In this document: positions 7,980 through 16,660 of the stretch, piece by piece
Layout of the letters: each line of letters begins with the position of its first letter
Numbering within the stretch: the stretch's first letter is position 1
Source of the DNA: Bradyrhizobium nivariense
Lineage (GTDB): Bacteria > Pseudomonadota > Alphaproteobacteria > Rhizobiales > Xanthobacteraceae
Assembly (NCBI RefSeq): GCF_029846715.1
Contig: NZ_JARVWW010000052.1
Coordinates: 1-38,485, forward strand
DNA: 38,485 bases
Reading direction: 5' to 3'
Notes under the pieces: generated by a model
What the model was told of the DNA's origin: nothing
The model's input: the letters and a program-made list of their open reading frames with translations, nothing else
The model's database searches: none
Made by a program: the position numbers and the translations under genes

Positions 7980-9293
7980 TTATTCGGCTCCGGTTCCCGC
8001 CTGGAGCTTGTCCAGCCGGCCGGCCACGGCGCGCACCTTGCGCGGCGCGGCCTGCCAGATCGCGAGTGCCGACAATCCGCTCACGATGATCGCGATGCCG
8101 AAGGCGAGCGTGTAGTCGCCGGCGCGATCATAGAGCAAGCCGGTGACCCAGGGACCGGCTGCGCCGCCGGCCAGGGCCGCCAGCATGATCGTGCCGAAAA
8201 TGCTGCCTTGGTGCTTGCCCTGAAAAATCTCGAACACCACCGCGCCCATGATCGAGGTGAGGCCGTAGCCAAGCGCGCCTTGCGTGAACACCATCACATA
8301 AACAAGCCACAACGACGGCTGGAATTTCAGCGCCATCAGCGCCGCGAAAGAGATCGCAAAGCCCCCGCAACTGATCGCCCACACCCATTCCCGCCCGATC
8401 CGATCGGAGACATGGCCGAGCAGGATCTGGCCGGGAATGCCGAGCAGGCTGACGATGCCGAGCGCCCACACCGCAACACCAGGGCTGAAGCCGATGTCGA
8501 GCAGGAACTTGGTCTGGTGCACCTGCACCGCGTACCAGATGTAGAGGCCGCAGAAATAGCCAAGCGCGATCCACCAGAAGCGCGCGGTGGCGACGGCGCG
8601 CACGAGCGTCCACTCGGTACCGACCCAGACGGGATCGACGACGTTGGAGACTGGCGTCAACGCACCCGCGGCCGGCGCCGCGTCGCCGTCCGGCTGGAGG
8701 CCGATATCCGCGGGGCGCTTGTGCAGGCACAGATTGACCGGCGCCAGCACGACCAGGATGAGCAGGCCCATGGCAGTGCAGGCGGTGCGCCAGCCGGTCT
8801 GTTCGATCATGTGCTGCACCCATGGCAGCAGCGTCACCGAGCCGATGCCGACGCCGGCGAAGGCGATGCCGATCGCGAAGCCGCGCTTGCGGATGAACCA
8901 GTTCGGCAGGAACAGCGACTGGCCGGAATAGCCGAGACACACCGAGCCGGCGCCGACCATGACGCCGATGGTGACATAGAGATGCCAGGGCTGGCTCGTG
9001 AGCGGCGCAAGCAGCAGCCCGCCGCCCATCAGAACCACGCCGAGCTCCATCACCGCGCGCGGGCCGGCGCGGTCCATCAGCCGGCCGATCAGCGGGCTGA
9101 CCATGCCCGACACCACGAAGCCGAAGGAGAAGGCGCCCGCAGTGACGCCGCGCTCCCAGCCGAATTCGGAGATGATGGGAGGAAAGAACAGAGAGAAGGC
9201 GGTGCGCGCGTTGACGCCGATGGCCATGGTGACGAAGGTCACCGCGACCACGACCCAGCCGTAGAAGAACGGAAGCCGCATTGTGTGTTTCAT
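7980..9293 (-). CDS. MFS transporter, OFA/monocarboxylate-like
   Basis: A 437-residue major facilitator with about twelve hydrophobic segments. The N-terminal FFYGWVVV, NARTAFSLFFPP in the first loop and GRLMDRAGPR (the loop 2-3 motif A equivalent) resemble the oxalate/formate antiporter and monocarboxylate transporter groups. The second half repeats the pattern (GHVSDRIGREW). The ATG at 9293 has GGAAGGA upstream; the open frame to 9476 runs through a palindromic repeat and is not coding. The substrate is probably a small organic anion, but it is not determinable. There is no partner gene on either side. Confidence 0.92.
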   Translation of the reverse strand: MKHTMRLPFFYGWVVVAVTFVTMAIGVNARTAFSLFFPPIISEFGWERGVTAGAFSFGFVVSGMVSPLIGRLMDRAGPRAVMELGVVLMGGGLLLAPLTSQPWHLYVTIGVMVGAGSVCLGYSGQSLFLPNWFIRKRGFAIGIAFAGVGIGSVTLLPWVQHMIEQTGWRTACTAMGLLILVVLAPVNLCLHKRPADIGLQPDGDAAPAAGALTPVSNVVDPVWVGTEWTLVRAVATARFWWIALGYFCGLYIWYAVQVHQTKFLLDIGFSPGVAVWALGIVSLLGIPGQILLGHVSDRIGREWVWAISCGGFAISFAALMALKFQPSLWLVYVMVFTQGALGYGLTSIMGAVVFEIFQGKHQGSIFGTIMLAALAGGAAGPWVTGLLYDRAGDYTLAFGIAIIVSGLSALAIWQAAPRKVRAVAGRLDKLQAGTGAE

Positions 9294-9400
9294 CCCCGGA
9301 CGGTCCTTCCGACCATCCGGACCTGCCCGGGTCAAGCGCTTTTCGCGCATGGCCCTTGAGCGACAGCGCGGTCGCATTCGAGAGCGGTTTCCCTGCGGCC

Positions 9401-9535
9401 CATCCTTCGAGACGCCCGCTTTAGGCGGGCTCCTCAGGATGAGGACGGAGCGCGCGGCGGCAGCTTCAACAGGCACCAGGGCCGCTTAGCCTCATCCTGA
9501 GGAGACCGCGAAGCGGTCGTCTCGAAGGACGAGGC
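9401..9535. repeat. Pair of REP-like palindromic units in inverted orientation
   Basis: Unit A (9401-9444) and unit B (9490-9535) are reverse-complement relatives: both contain CATCCT, TCGAGAC and CTCCTCAGGATGAGG-type sequence around an inner hairpin (GCCCGC with GCGGGC in A; GACCGC with GCGGTC in B). About 45 bases separate them. The whole can fold as two hairpins or one long stem, like REP doublets (REPINs). It lies between the ends of transcription units of the MFS gene and the GGDEF-EAL gene, and the same sequence style is common in Bradyrhizobium intergenic DNA. Confidence 0.85.
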
Positions 9536-9541
9536 GGGCGC

Positions 9542-11929
9542 TCAGGCGGCGTCGAGTTGGGACGGTTTGACGGGGAGGTCGAACAGTATCCGGTCGATTG
9601 GCTGCGGGCGGCCGAACAGATAGCCTTGCGCGAAATTGACGCCGAGTGCCTTCAGCCGCTCGAATTCCTCGCGGGTCTCGACGCCCTCGGCGGTGACCGA
9701 CATGTCCAGCCCGCGCGCCAGCGTCACGATCGAGGAGATGATGGCGGAGCTGCGCGGCTGATGCGTGAGGTTGCGGATGAACGACTTGTCGATCTTGATC
9801 TTGTCGAACGGGAACGCGGTCAGATAGCTGAGCGACGAATAGCCGGTGCCGAAATCGTCGAGCGCGAGCTCGATGCCGATACTCTTCAGCCGCTCCATGA
9901 AGGCGTGGTTCTCGACGCCGCGTTCCAGCAGCACGGATTCCGTGATCTCGATCTCCAGCCGCTGCGGCGACAGCCCGGAATCAGCGAGCGCCGCGCTGAT
10001 CATCTCGAACAGCTCGGCCTCCTTGAACTGGATCGGCGACAGGTTCACGGCGACCATGAGATCGGAGGGCCAGCCGGCCGCGTCCGCGCATGCGCGCCGC
10101 AGCACGAACTCGCCGAGCGGCACGATCAGCCCGGTCTCCTCCGCAAGCGGAATGAACTGGTCCGGCGGAATCAAGCCGCGCGTCGGATGCCGCCAGCGCA
10201 CCAGCGCCTCGAAGCCGCGCCGCGCGCCGCTGAGCGCGTCGACGAACGGCTGATAGTGCACCTCGAGCTGGCAGAGCGCGATGCCGTCGCGCAAATCGCC
10301 TTCCAGCGTGCTGCGGGCCTCGAGCTCGGCCGACATCGCCTCGTCGTAAATGGTGAAGCAGTTGCGGCCCGCCGATTTCGAGCGGTAGAGCGCAAGGTCG
10401 GCCTTCTTCAGGAGCTGCTCCTGGTCGCTGCCATGATCCGGCGCGATCGCAATGCCGATGCTGGTGCCGATCTCGATGCGGTGTCCGGGAAGAAGGAACG
10501 GCTCGGCAACGAGCTTTGCGATCCGCCCCGCCAGTTCGGTCGAGCAGACGCGCTGATCCTCGCAAGCTTCCTGAATGATGGCGAATTCGTCTCCGCCGAG
10601 CCGGGCCAGCACGTCGCTGGCGCGCAGTGCGGATTTCAGCCGCTGTGCGACCTGACGCAGCAGCGCATCGCCCGCACCATGACCGAGCGAGTCGTTGACG
10701 TTCTTGAAGCGGTCGAGGTCGAGCATCAGGATCGAGAAGGTCGGACCGCCGTCCTTCTGATCATTGAGCTCGTCAAGCCGGGCGAGGAAGAAGGCGCGGT
10801 TCGGCAGTCCGGTCAGGATGTCGGTCTGGGCGAGTTCGAGCACCCGCCGGTTCGCCAGCGTCAGCCGCTGCGAATTGCGGCTTGCGAGCATGAGATAGGT
10901 CGAAAGCGACAGCGTCAGCAGCATGCCGACGATCAACACCGCGCCCGCGCGATCGTAAGTCGTCTCCAGCGAACCGCCGGCAGCTGGAACCGCCCGCACC
11001 TGCCAATCGGTGTCGCCGATCTTGAGATTGCCCGACCAGTGCAGGGCCCGCGCGACGTCCCGCATCGACTGCGGCGCCTTGGCGGCCGACGAATAATCCG
11101 GCAGCAGTTCCTCCAGGTTGACGATCTGCCCCGTGAACGGCGGATAGACGTTCACGCTGACCGCGGGGCTTGCGCCGGTGGTCACGCGAATGGACTGGAT
11201 CAGCAGCGGCAGGTCGAAGATGCCGACGACGAAGCCGGCGAGATTGCGGCGCCGGTCCACGGCCGTGTCGCGCGACGTTCCCTTGGCGTAGACGGGAATG
11301 GCGACGAGGACGTCGGGCAGCCCGCCGCCCTCCTTCGGCTCGTAGAGACGGGTGCGAATGGCCGCGACCCGGTCGGTGTCGCGCGCGCGCTCGAGCACCG
11401 CGCGGCGCTCCGGAACGGTCGCGTAGTCCATGCCGTAGACCGAAGATGTCTTCGGCTGGGTCGAGTAGAACACCGGAAAATATTCGTCGCTCTGCGGCGC
11501 GGTCGCGAACGCATCGCCCTGGAGCGACTTGATGCGATAGCCGGACACACCGTCCGCGATCGCCGCGGCCTCGTATTCGGCGCGCTCCTTGCGGTTCACG
11601 CGCGGCACCCAGCCGATGCGCAGCATGCCGGGATGGTGCTCGAACAGGCGGGCGCTGAAGGTCTCGAATTCGCTGCGGGTGATCTCCTGGTTGGTCGATT
11701 CGAACAGCGTGCGCAGCGCGACGAGCCTGGAGATGTATTCGCCCATGCCGTTCTGCATGACGATCGCTTCGGTCTCGGCCGCGCTTTCGAACTCGATCTT
11801 GTTGACGCGGTCTTCCCATCGCGCCACTGCGGCCGCACCCACGATCGAGAACAGAAGACCGACGCCGACCGCGACGAGCGCAGGGCGATAGAGCCCGAGC
11901 AGCGGCGCGGCACGCCACCATCCGGTCAT
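9542..11929 (-). CDS. CHASE-GGDEF-EAL cyclic-di-GMP signalling protein
   Basis: A 795-residue membrane sensor. Transmembrane segments at about residues 15-36 and 329-349 enclose a periplasmic CHASE-type domain (including LRIGWVPRVNRKERAEYE and DEYFPVFYS). A GGDEF domain follows, with intact GGDEF at 445-449 and an RxxD inhibitory site (RASD) five residues before it, then an EAL domain with EAL at 574-576, NLSPIQF, DDFGTGYSSLSYL and AEGVET. Both catalytic motifs look intact, so it may make, degrade or switch between both activities. The ATG at 11929 is chosen because CGGAGG lies just upstream; the frame is open to 11980. Single gene, with a promoter expected in the 320 bp upstream. Confidence 0.95.
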   Translation of the reverse strand: MTGWWRAAPLLGLYRPALVAVGVGLLFSIVGAAAVARWEDRVNKIEFESAAETEAIVMQNGMGEYISRLVALRTLFESTNQEITRSEFETFSARLFEHHPGMLRIGWVPRVNRKERAEYEAAAIADGVSGYRIKSLQGDAFATAPQSDEYFPVFYSTQPKTSSVYGMDYATVPERRAVLERARDTDRVAAIRTRLYEPKEGGGLPDVLVAIPVYAKGTSRDTAVDRRRNLAGFVVGIFDLPLLIQSIRVTTGASPAVSVNVYPPFTGQIVNLEELLPDYSSAAKAPQSMRDVARALHWSGNLKIGDTDWQVRAVPAAGGSLETTYDRAGAVLIVGMLLTLSLSTYLMLASRNSQRLTLANRRVLELAQTDILTGLPNRAFFLARLDELNDQKDGGPTFSILMLDLDRFKNVNDSLGHGAGDALLRQVAQRLKSALRASDVLARLGGDEFAIIQEACEDQRVCSTELAGRIAKLVAEPFLLPGHRIEIGTSIGIAIAPDHGSDQEQLLKKADLALYRSKSAGRNCFTIYDEAMSAELEARSTLEGDLRDGIALCQLEVHYQPFVDALSGARRGFEALVRWRHPTRGLIPPDQFIPLAEETGLIVPLGEFVLRRACADAAGWPSDLMVAVNLSPIQFKEAELFEMISAALADSGLSPQRLEIEITESVLLERGVENHAFMERLKSIGIELALDDFGTGYSSLSYLTAFPFDKIKIDKSFIRNLTHQPRSSAIISSIVTLARGLDMSVTAEGVETREEFERLKALGVNFAQGYLFGRPQPIDRILFDLPVKPSQLDAA

Positions 11930-12249
11930 ACGCCTCCGATCCTGATCGTTCTGATCGCGACCGCCCATCTTGATCCGCAAGTCCCCTCGACGCGGCGGCC
12001 CGAACTTCTGGTTGAGCTGCGTCCACCACTATCGGAAGGAGCGGGGTTAAAAACTGCACAATTTCGGAACCGGGGCGTTCCGCATCACGCGATTTAGTTA
12101 ACGATTGATCCTGCAAGTTGCGTCAGTCTGGCAGTAACTTGCCGGTTTTTCCCGGTGCCTTGCGCATCGTCCAAGCTGCGCAGGTTAGCGACCTGTTCAG
12201 GGCGCAAGACCTATCGTTTCGACAACGCGTCCAGCATCGGGAAGCGTCC
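11930..12249. other. Region upstream of the GGDEF-EAL gene, 320 bp
   Basis: It should hold the promoter of the GGDEF-EAL gene and the end of the TRAP/dehydrogenase transcript. A GGAAC is present on the minus strand near 12075 but has no CGTT at 16 or 17 bases. No terminator hairpin with a T-run and no operator was recognised. Confidence 0.5.
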
Positions 12250-12363
12250 TCATGACACGATACCGATCACCAGCGCCAGGACGGTGATCCAGAAGGACGG
12301 GACGTTCGGGGCAGTGGACCGGCTGTCGCGGCGCTCACGGCCGGCGCGTCCAGCGGTCGCCAT
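12250..12363 (-). CDS. Candidate 37-residue single-pass membrane protein
   Basis: An ATG at 12363, inside the last codons of the dehydrogenase and in another frame, opens 37 codons ending in TGA at 12250. The product has a strongly basic N-terminal half (RAGRERRDSR) followed by a hydrophobic segment (FWITVLALVIGIVS), the layout of small inner-membrane proteins. By my count 31 of 37 third codon positions are G or C, including those beyond the dehydrogenase stop, where no overlapping gene imposes the bias. The ribosome site is weak. It overlaps the dehydrogenase by 29 bases, so coupling is possible. It could be a chance frame. Confidence 0.42.
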   Translation of the reverse strand: MATAGRAGRERRDSRSTAPNVPSFWITVLALVIGIVS

Positions 12364-13312
12364 TGACGGCACCCGGCGGGATCTCGCCTTTGACGATCGC
12401 TTCGACCTGCCGCACCGTCTCAAGGGACTGATACTCGATCGCCTGCGGCGTCAGGCCGCCGACATGCGGCGTCGCGATGACGTTGGGGAGTTTTGCCAGT
12501 TCCGGGGTCGGCATCTGGTCAGCTGCACGGCCGACATCCATCGCCGCACCGGCGATGCGGCCCTCCAGCAGCGCCCGCGCGAGCGCGGCCTCGTCGACGA
12601 GATTGCCGCGCGAGAGATTGATGAAGACGGCGTGCCTTTGCATGCGCGCCAGCGCCGCCTCCCCGATCAGGCTCTCGGTCTCTTCGTTCGCAACCGCAAG
12701 GCAGACGACATAGTCCGACGCGGCGAGGAGATCGTCGAGACCGACTTGCCTGATGGCGCTGTCGCTGACGGTCGCGAAGGGATCGGAGACCAGCACCTCC
12801 ATGCGCAGCACTTTTGCCACGTCGGCGAGGTAACGCCCGATGCTGCCATAGCCGATGATGCCGATGCGGCTGCCCGCGAGCTGACGGCCCATCCGCGCCT
12901 CCGGCTTGCGGCCGGCCTGGTAGTCGGCCGTCGCCCGCGACACGCCGCGGGAGAGATCGACCATGAAGCCGATCGCGAGCTCGGCGACCGCCTGCACGAA
13001 GCCCGGACCGGCGCGGGTCACGAGCACGCCTGCGTTCGAGGCGTCCGCGACATCGACGTTGCGGATATCGACGGCGCAGCGGACGAAGGCGCGTAGGCGC
13101 GGCAGTTGCGGAAATATCTCGCCACGGCCCTCGGTCATGCGATCGGCGACGATGATGTCGACATCTTTCGCAGCGCGCACGAGGCCGGCGGCGTCGAGGG
13201 TATCATCGCTCTCGCGCAGGACCACCTCGGCGGTCGCGCGCAGGCCGTTCAGGCTGCGATCACCGTAGTAATTGCGGCGCATCTCCGGCGTGTGGGCCAG
13301 CAGGACTTTCAC
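12335..13312 (-). CDS. D-2-hydroxyacid dehydrogenase family protein, NAD(P)-binding
   Basis: A 325-residue member of the formate/glycerate dehydrogenase superfamily, which interconverts 2-hydroxy and 2-oxo acids. The nucleotide-binding motif GYGSIGR is at 154-160, the catalytic Arg lies in NLSRGNLVDE, and the catalytic His in TPHVGG near the C-terminus. The segment that normally reads DVFxxEP reads DVGRAADQMP, so the usual catalytic Glu is not in its place; this may define a subfamily rather than loss of function. It starts 12 bases after the TRAP permease and is on the same strand, so the imported TRAP substrate is plausibly its substrate or product. Confidence 0.9.
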   Translation of the reverse strand: MKVLLAHTPEMRRNYYGDRSLNGLRATAEVVLRESDDTLDAAGLVRAAKDVDIIVADRMTEGRGEIFPQLPRLRAFVRCAVDIRNVDVADASNAGVLVTRAGPGFVQAVAELAIGFMVDLSRGVSRATADYQAGRKPEARMGRQLAGSRIGIIGYGSIGRYLADVAKVLRMEVLVSDPFATVSDSAIRQVGLDDLLAASDYVVCLAVANEETESLIGEAALARMQRHAVFINLSRGNLVDEAALARALLEGRIAGAAMDVGRAADQMPTPELAKLPNVIATPHVGGLTPQAIEYQSLETVRQVEAIVKGEIPPGAVNGDRWTRRP

Positions 13313-13324
13313 GGCAACACTCCC

Positions 13325-15199
13325 TCAATAACCGAACGCGCGCGGCAGCGCGGTGCTGAGCGACGGCACGAACGCTATCACCAGCAGACAGAGCAGCAAC
13401 AGGCCCAGATAGCCCATGATCGGCTTCACCGTCTGCTCGATCGGCACATTGCCGATCAGGCAGGCGCCGTAGAGCCCGAGCCCAAGTGGCGGCGCGAACA
13501 GGCCGATGCCCATCGCGATGACGAGCACGACGCCGAAATGCAGGGGATCGACACCGAGCTGCACGGCCACCGGCAGCAGCAGCGGCCCGAAGATGATCAG
13601 CGCGGCCGCGCCTTCCAGCACCGAGCCCATCACGATCAGCACGGCGATCGCGAGCAGCATGAACAGCCAGACGCCTGAGGTCTTGGACAGTCCCAGCATG
13701 AAATCGCCGACCGCATGCGGCACCTGTTGCAGGGTCAGCGTGAAGGCGAGCGACTGCGCCGCGGCGACGATGAACAGCACGAGTCCGGCGCGCGTTGCGG
13801 CCTGGACAAAACTATGCGCGGCCGATGTGAAGCTGAGCTCGCGGAACACGACGCTGCCGACGACGAGCGCATAGGCCACGGCAAAGGCGGAGATTTCCGT
13901 GGCCGTGGCAAAGCCGCTCTTGAAGCCGAAGAAGATCATGAAGATCAGGCCGAACGAGGCGATCGCGCCGCTCCACAGACCCGACACCGGCATCTGCGGC
14001 GCGATGTCCTCGGCTTTAGCCGGAGGCTTGCCGAAGATGATGGAGACGGCGATCAGGACCAGCGCCATCAGTGCCGCCGGCAGCAGGCCGGCGACGAACA
14101 GGCCGCCGATCGACAGGTTCGCCACGAAACCCAGGATGATCAGGTTGATGCAGGGCGGAATGGTCTCGGCCATCACTGCGGATGCCGCGAGCAGGGCCAC
14201 CGCGCCGCCCGGATTCTGCTTGGAGCGGCGCGCCGCCGGGATCAGCACGGAGCCGACGGCGGCAACATCGGCCATCTTCGAGCCCGAGATGCCGGAGAAC
14301 AGCACCATCGAGGCCACCATCACCACGTTCAGCCCGCCGCGCATGCGGCCCACCGCGCGCTGCAACAGCTCGATCAGGCGCACCGACATGCCGTTGGCTT
14401 CCATGAGGTAGCCGACGAGGATGAAGAACGGGATCGCGAGCAGCACGAAATTGTCGATGCCGCGCGCCATCTGCTGGGCGAAGATCACGCCGGGCAGCGC
14501 GCCCTCGACCCAGATGAAGATCAGCGCGGCCAGCGCCAGCGCAAAGCCGATCGGCAATCCGCCGAACAGCGTCGCGAAGAAACCGATCAGCATCAGCGTT
14601 CCCGCGGACGGCACCGACGACGGCGACAGATAATCCCAGGCGAGATAAAGGCCGGTCGCGACGGCGATCGCGACGAGCCCCCTGACGATGTCAAGGAGCG
14701 GCCTCGCGCAGAGATGGTCGATCGCGAACACCGTCATGAACAGCGCGCCGACGCCCATCGGGTAGAAGGTCAGCTCCAGCGGCAAGCCCGAGCCGGTGGT
14801 CTGACCCGCCGTCAGCGAGCCGAGCTTGATCGCATTGTAAGCGACATAGGCCGAGATCAGCACCACCAGCAGCGCACTTGCCGCATCGACCAACGTCCGC
14901 AGCCGTACCGGAGCCAGATCGCGGAAGAAGGAGACGCCGACATTCTCGCCACGCGCGAGCGCGCTCGCCGCGCCGAAGAAGGCCGAGCCGACCATCAGGC
15001 CGCGCGCGACGTCGTCGGACCACTCGACCGGCGCGTTGAAGCAGAAGCGCAGCAGCACGGAACCGCACACCACCGCGAGATCCGCGGCCAGCAGGATGGC
15101 CGCGGTCGCGTCGCTGACGCGAAGCAGCAGTGCGATGCTCCCGTGGCGGCCGCCCGAGAGGGACGCGGCGCCTGTCATCGCCAGCTCGGATTTGGCCAT
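13325..15199 (-). CDS. TRAP transporter fused small and large permease (DctQM)
   Basis: A 624-residue inner-membrane protein. About the first 170 residues hold four hydrophobic segments and the DctQ-like WSDDVARGLMV and ENVGVSFF stretches. From about 185 to the end is a DctM large permease with GFFATLFGGLPIGFALA, IPFFILVGYLMEANGMS, MVLFSGISGSKMADVAAVGS and APPLGLGLYGACLIGN. Fusion of the two subunits is known in a subset of TRAP systems. Together with the periplasmic receptor encoded just upstream it would import an organic acid using a sodium or proton gradient. The ATG at 15199 follows the DctP stop by one base, so translation is probably coupled. Confidence 0.95.
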   Translation of the reverse strand: MAKSELAMTGAASLSGGRHGSIALLLRVSDATAAILLAADLAVVCGSVLLRFCFNAPVEWSDDVARGLMVGSAFFGAASALARGENVGVSFFRDLAPVRLRTLVDAASALLVVLISAYVAYNAIKLGSLTAGQTTGSGLPLELTFYPMGVGALFMTVFAIDHLCARPLLDIVRGLVAIAVATGLYLAWDYLSPSSVPSAGTLMLIGFFATLFGGLPIGFALALAALIFIWVEGALPGVIFAQQMARGIDNFVLLAIPFFILVGYLMEANGMSVRLIELLQRAVGRMRGGLNVVMVASMVLFSGISGSKMADVAAVGSVLIPAARRSKQNPGGAVALLAASAVMAETIPPCINLIILGFVANLSIGGLFVAGLLPAALMALVLIAVSIIFGKPPAKAEDIAPQMPVSGLWSGAIASFGLIFMIFFGFKSGFATATEISAFAVAYALVVGSVVFRELSFTSAAHSFVQAATRAGLVLFIVAAAQSLAFTLTLQQVPHAVGDFMLGLSKTSGVWLFMLLAIAVLIVMGSVLEGAAALIIFGPLLLPVAVQLGVDPLHFGVVLVIAMGIGLFAPPLGLGLYGACLIGNVPIEQTVKPIMGYLGLLLLCLLVIAFVPSLSTALPRAFGY

Positions 15200-15200
15200 C

Positions 15201-16232
15201 TCAAGCTTGCGTGGCGCGGATGATGTCGATGACGGCCTTGGATTCCGGCCGCGCCTTGATGAAGTTCTCGGTCTGCGGCGCCACGCGCTTCCTGAACGCC
15301 TCGCGGTCGCATTCGGCCACCGTCACGCCCTTCTCGGTCAAGGCCGACAGCGCCTCCTTCTCGACCGCGAGCCCATGGGTGCGCGTGTCGGATGCGGCCT
15401 TCTTCGCGGCATCGAGAAATCCGTCGCGCAGCTTCGGATCCATGCGGTTGTAGGTCATGTCGCTGAAATAGATCGCGAGCGGCGAGAAATTGTGCTGCGT
15501 CAGCGCGTAGAATTTCGCCGTTTCGAAGAACTTGCTGGCCAGGATCGTCGGCGGATCGTGCTCCAGCCCGTCCAGCACGCCGGCCTGCAACGCCGTGTAG
15601 ATTTCGCCGAACGCCAGCGGCGTCGCGGCGGCCCCCATCAGACGCAGGCATTCCGTGATGACGGGATTTGGCAGGGTGCGGATCTTGAGGCCGGCGAGAT
15701 CCTCCGGCGTCTTCACCGGCTTCTTCGCAAATACGCTGCGTGAGCCGAAATTATAGGCCCAGGCGATGATGCGGATGTTGCTGCCCTTGAGCAGCGCCTC
15801 CTCGATCGGCTTGGCGGCGCCGGCGTCGAACGCCTTGGTCTGCTGCGGGAAACTCGAGAACAGAAAGCCGAGATCGTAGGTGCCGACCAGCGGCACCAGA
15901 TTGGCCGAGATCGACGAGCCCGACACCATGAGGTCGATAACGCCGAGCTTCACCGAGTTGATGACGTCGATTTCCTGCCCCAACTGATTGTCGGGAAAGA
16001 ACGCGACCTCGACCTGCTCACCGAGGCCGTTCGCCTTCAGGTTCTTCACGAGATTGTCGTAGTAGACGCGGCCGTTGGCGAATTTGGGATCGTTCGGCAG
16101 CGAGGAGGAGCACTTCAGCTTCAGCGTCGCGGCTTCGGCGCGGCCGATCAGTGCGGGGGAGAACACGAGGCCGGCGGCAAGGCCCGTCGACGACTTGATG
16201 AACGCGCGACGGTTCACGGGCACGATGGACAT
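15201..16232 (-). CDS. TRAP transporter substrate-binding protein (DctP family)
   Basis: A 343-residue periplasmic receptor. The N-terminus has a twin-arginine-like signal (NRRAFIKSSTGLAAGLVFSP) ending at about AEA. The mature part shows the DctP pattern: QLGQEIDVINSVKLGVIDL, the SVFAKKPVKTPEDLAGLKIRT segment with the Arg that normally contacts the substrate carboxylate, and GEIYTALQAGVLDGLEHDP. The ATG at 16232 has GGAGAGA upstream; a TTG at 16250 would add only six residues. First gene of the TRAP operon, with the fused permease and the 2-hydroxyacid dehydrogenase downstream. The ligand is probably a carboxylate such as a hydroxy or keto acid. Confidence 0.95.
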   Translation of the reverse strand: MSIVPVNRRAFIKSSTGLAAGLVFSPALIGRAEAATLKLKCSSSLPNDPKFANGRVYYDNLVKNLKANGLGEQVEVAFFPDNQLGQEIDVINSVKLGVIDLMVSGSSISANLVPLVGTYDLGFLFSSFPQQTKAFDAGAAKPIEEALLKGSNIRIIAWAYNFGSRSVFAKKPVKTPEDLAGLKIRTLPNPVITECLRLMGAAATPLAFGEIYTALQAGVLDGLEHDPPTILASKFFETAKFYALTQHNFSPLAIYFSDMTYNRMDPKLRDGFLDAAKKAASDTRTHGLAVEKEALSALTEKGVTVAECDREAFRKRVAPQTENFIKARPESKAVIDIIRATQA

Positions 16233-16660
16233 GGTGCGGTCTCTCCCCAATTATTATTTTTCGCGCCGCGGTCGTTGCCGCAGCCCGTTGCACGAACTGT
16301 ATGGCGAAAGCGACGGCCCAGGCAAGGGTTGCGGCCGGCCGTCGCAAAGCGGCGTCTTGCGAACATCGACGGCATCAGCGCGCCGCGAAACAACCATGTT
16401 TTTTGCGGGATTCTCGATCAGACGAGCATGGGACCCGATGTGCGAGAGGATGCTTTCGCGCAGCATCCGGGATCAATCCAATTGGCGCATGGATCAATGC
16501 GCAATTCACATGGATGGCGCCAGAACGATGCCGCACCAGCTCTGGCAGACCTCCTGCCCCTTTTTGCCGCGGCTCAACGTGATCCAGTGCACAGACAGAC
16601 GCGTGGCGGCAACCTAGAAAAGGTGACATCATCGCGCGCATTGCCGATGGAGGTGACATC
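16233..16660. other. Divergent intergenic region with a 12-bp direct repeat
   Basis: This holds promoters for the TRAP operon (leftward) and the caspase-like gene (rightward). Direct copies of AGGTGACATCAT begin at 16621 and 16651; the second overlaps the ribosome site (GGAGGTGA) and ATG of the caspase-like gene, so the first looks like a duplicated leader segment. Otherwise no promoter box, operator or small gene was recognised. Confidence 0.6.

Noticed and set aside
7878..9359. A 493-codon plus-strand frame opposite the MFS gene
   Set aside because: No domain, and rich in Glu, Arg and His as expected for the antisense of membrane helices.
9557..12097. An 846-codon plus-strand open frame antisense to the GGDEF-EAL gene
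   Set aside because: The minus-strand frame has intact GGDEF and EAL domains. The plus frame is Arg/Asp/His-rich with no domain, the expected shadow of a G/C-ended coding frame.
13715..15223. A 502-codon plus-strand frame opposite the TRAP permease
   Set aside because: Arg/His/Asp-rich shadow of the hydrophobic permease frame.
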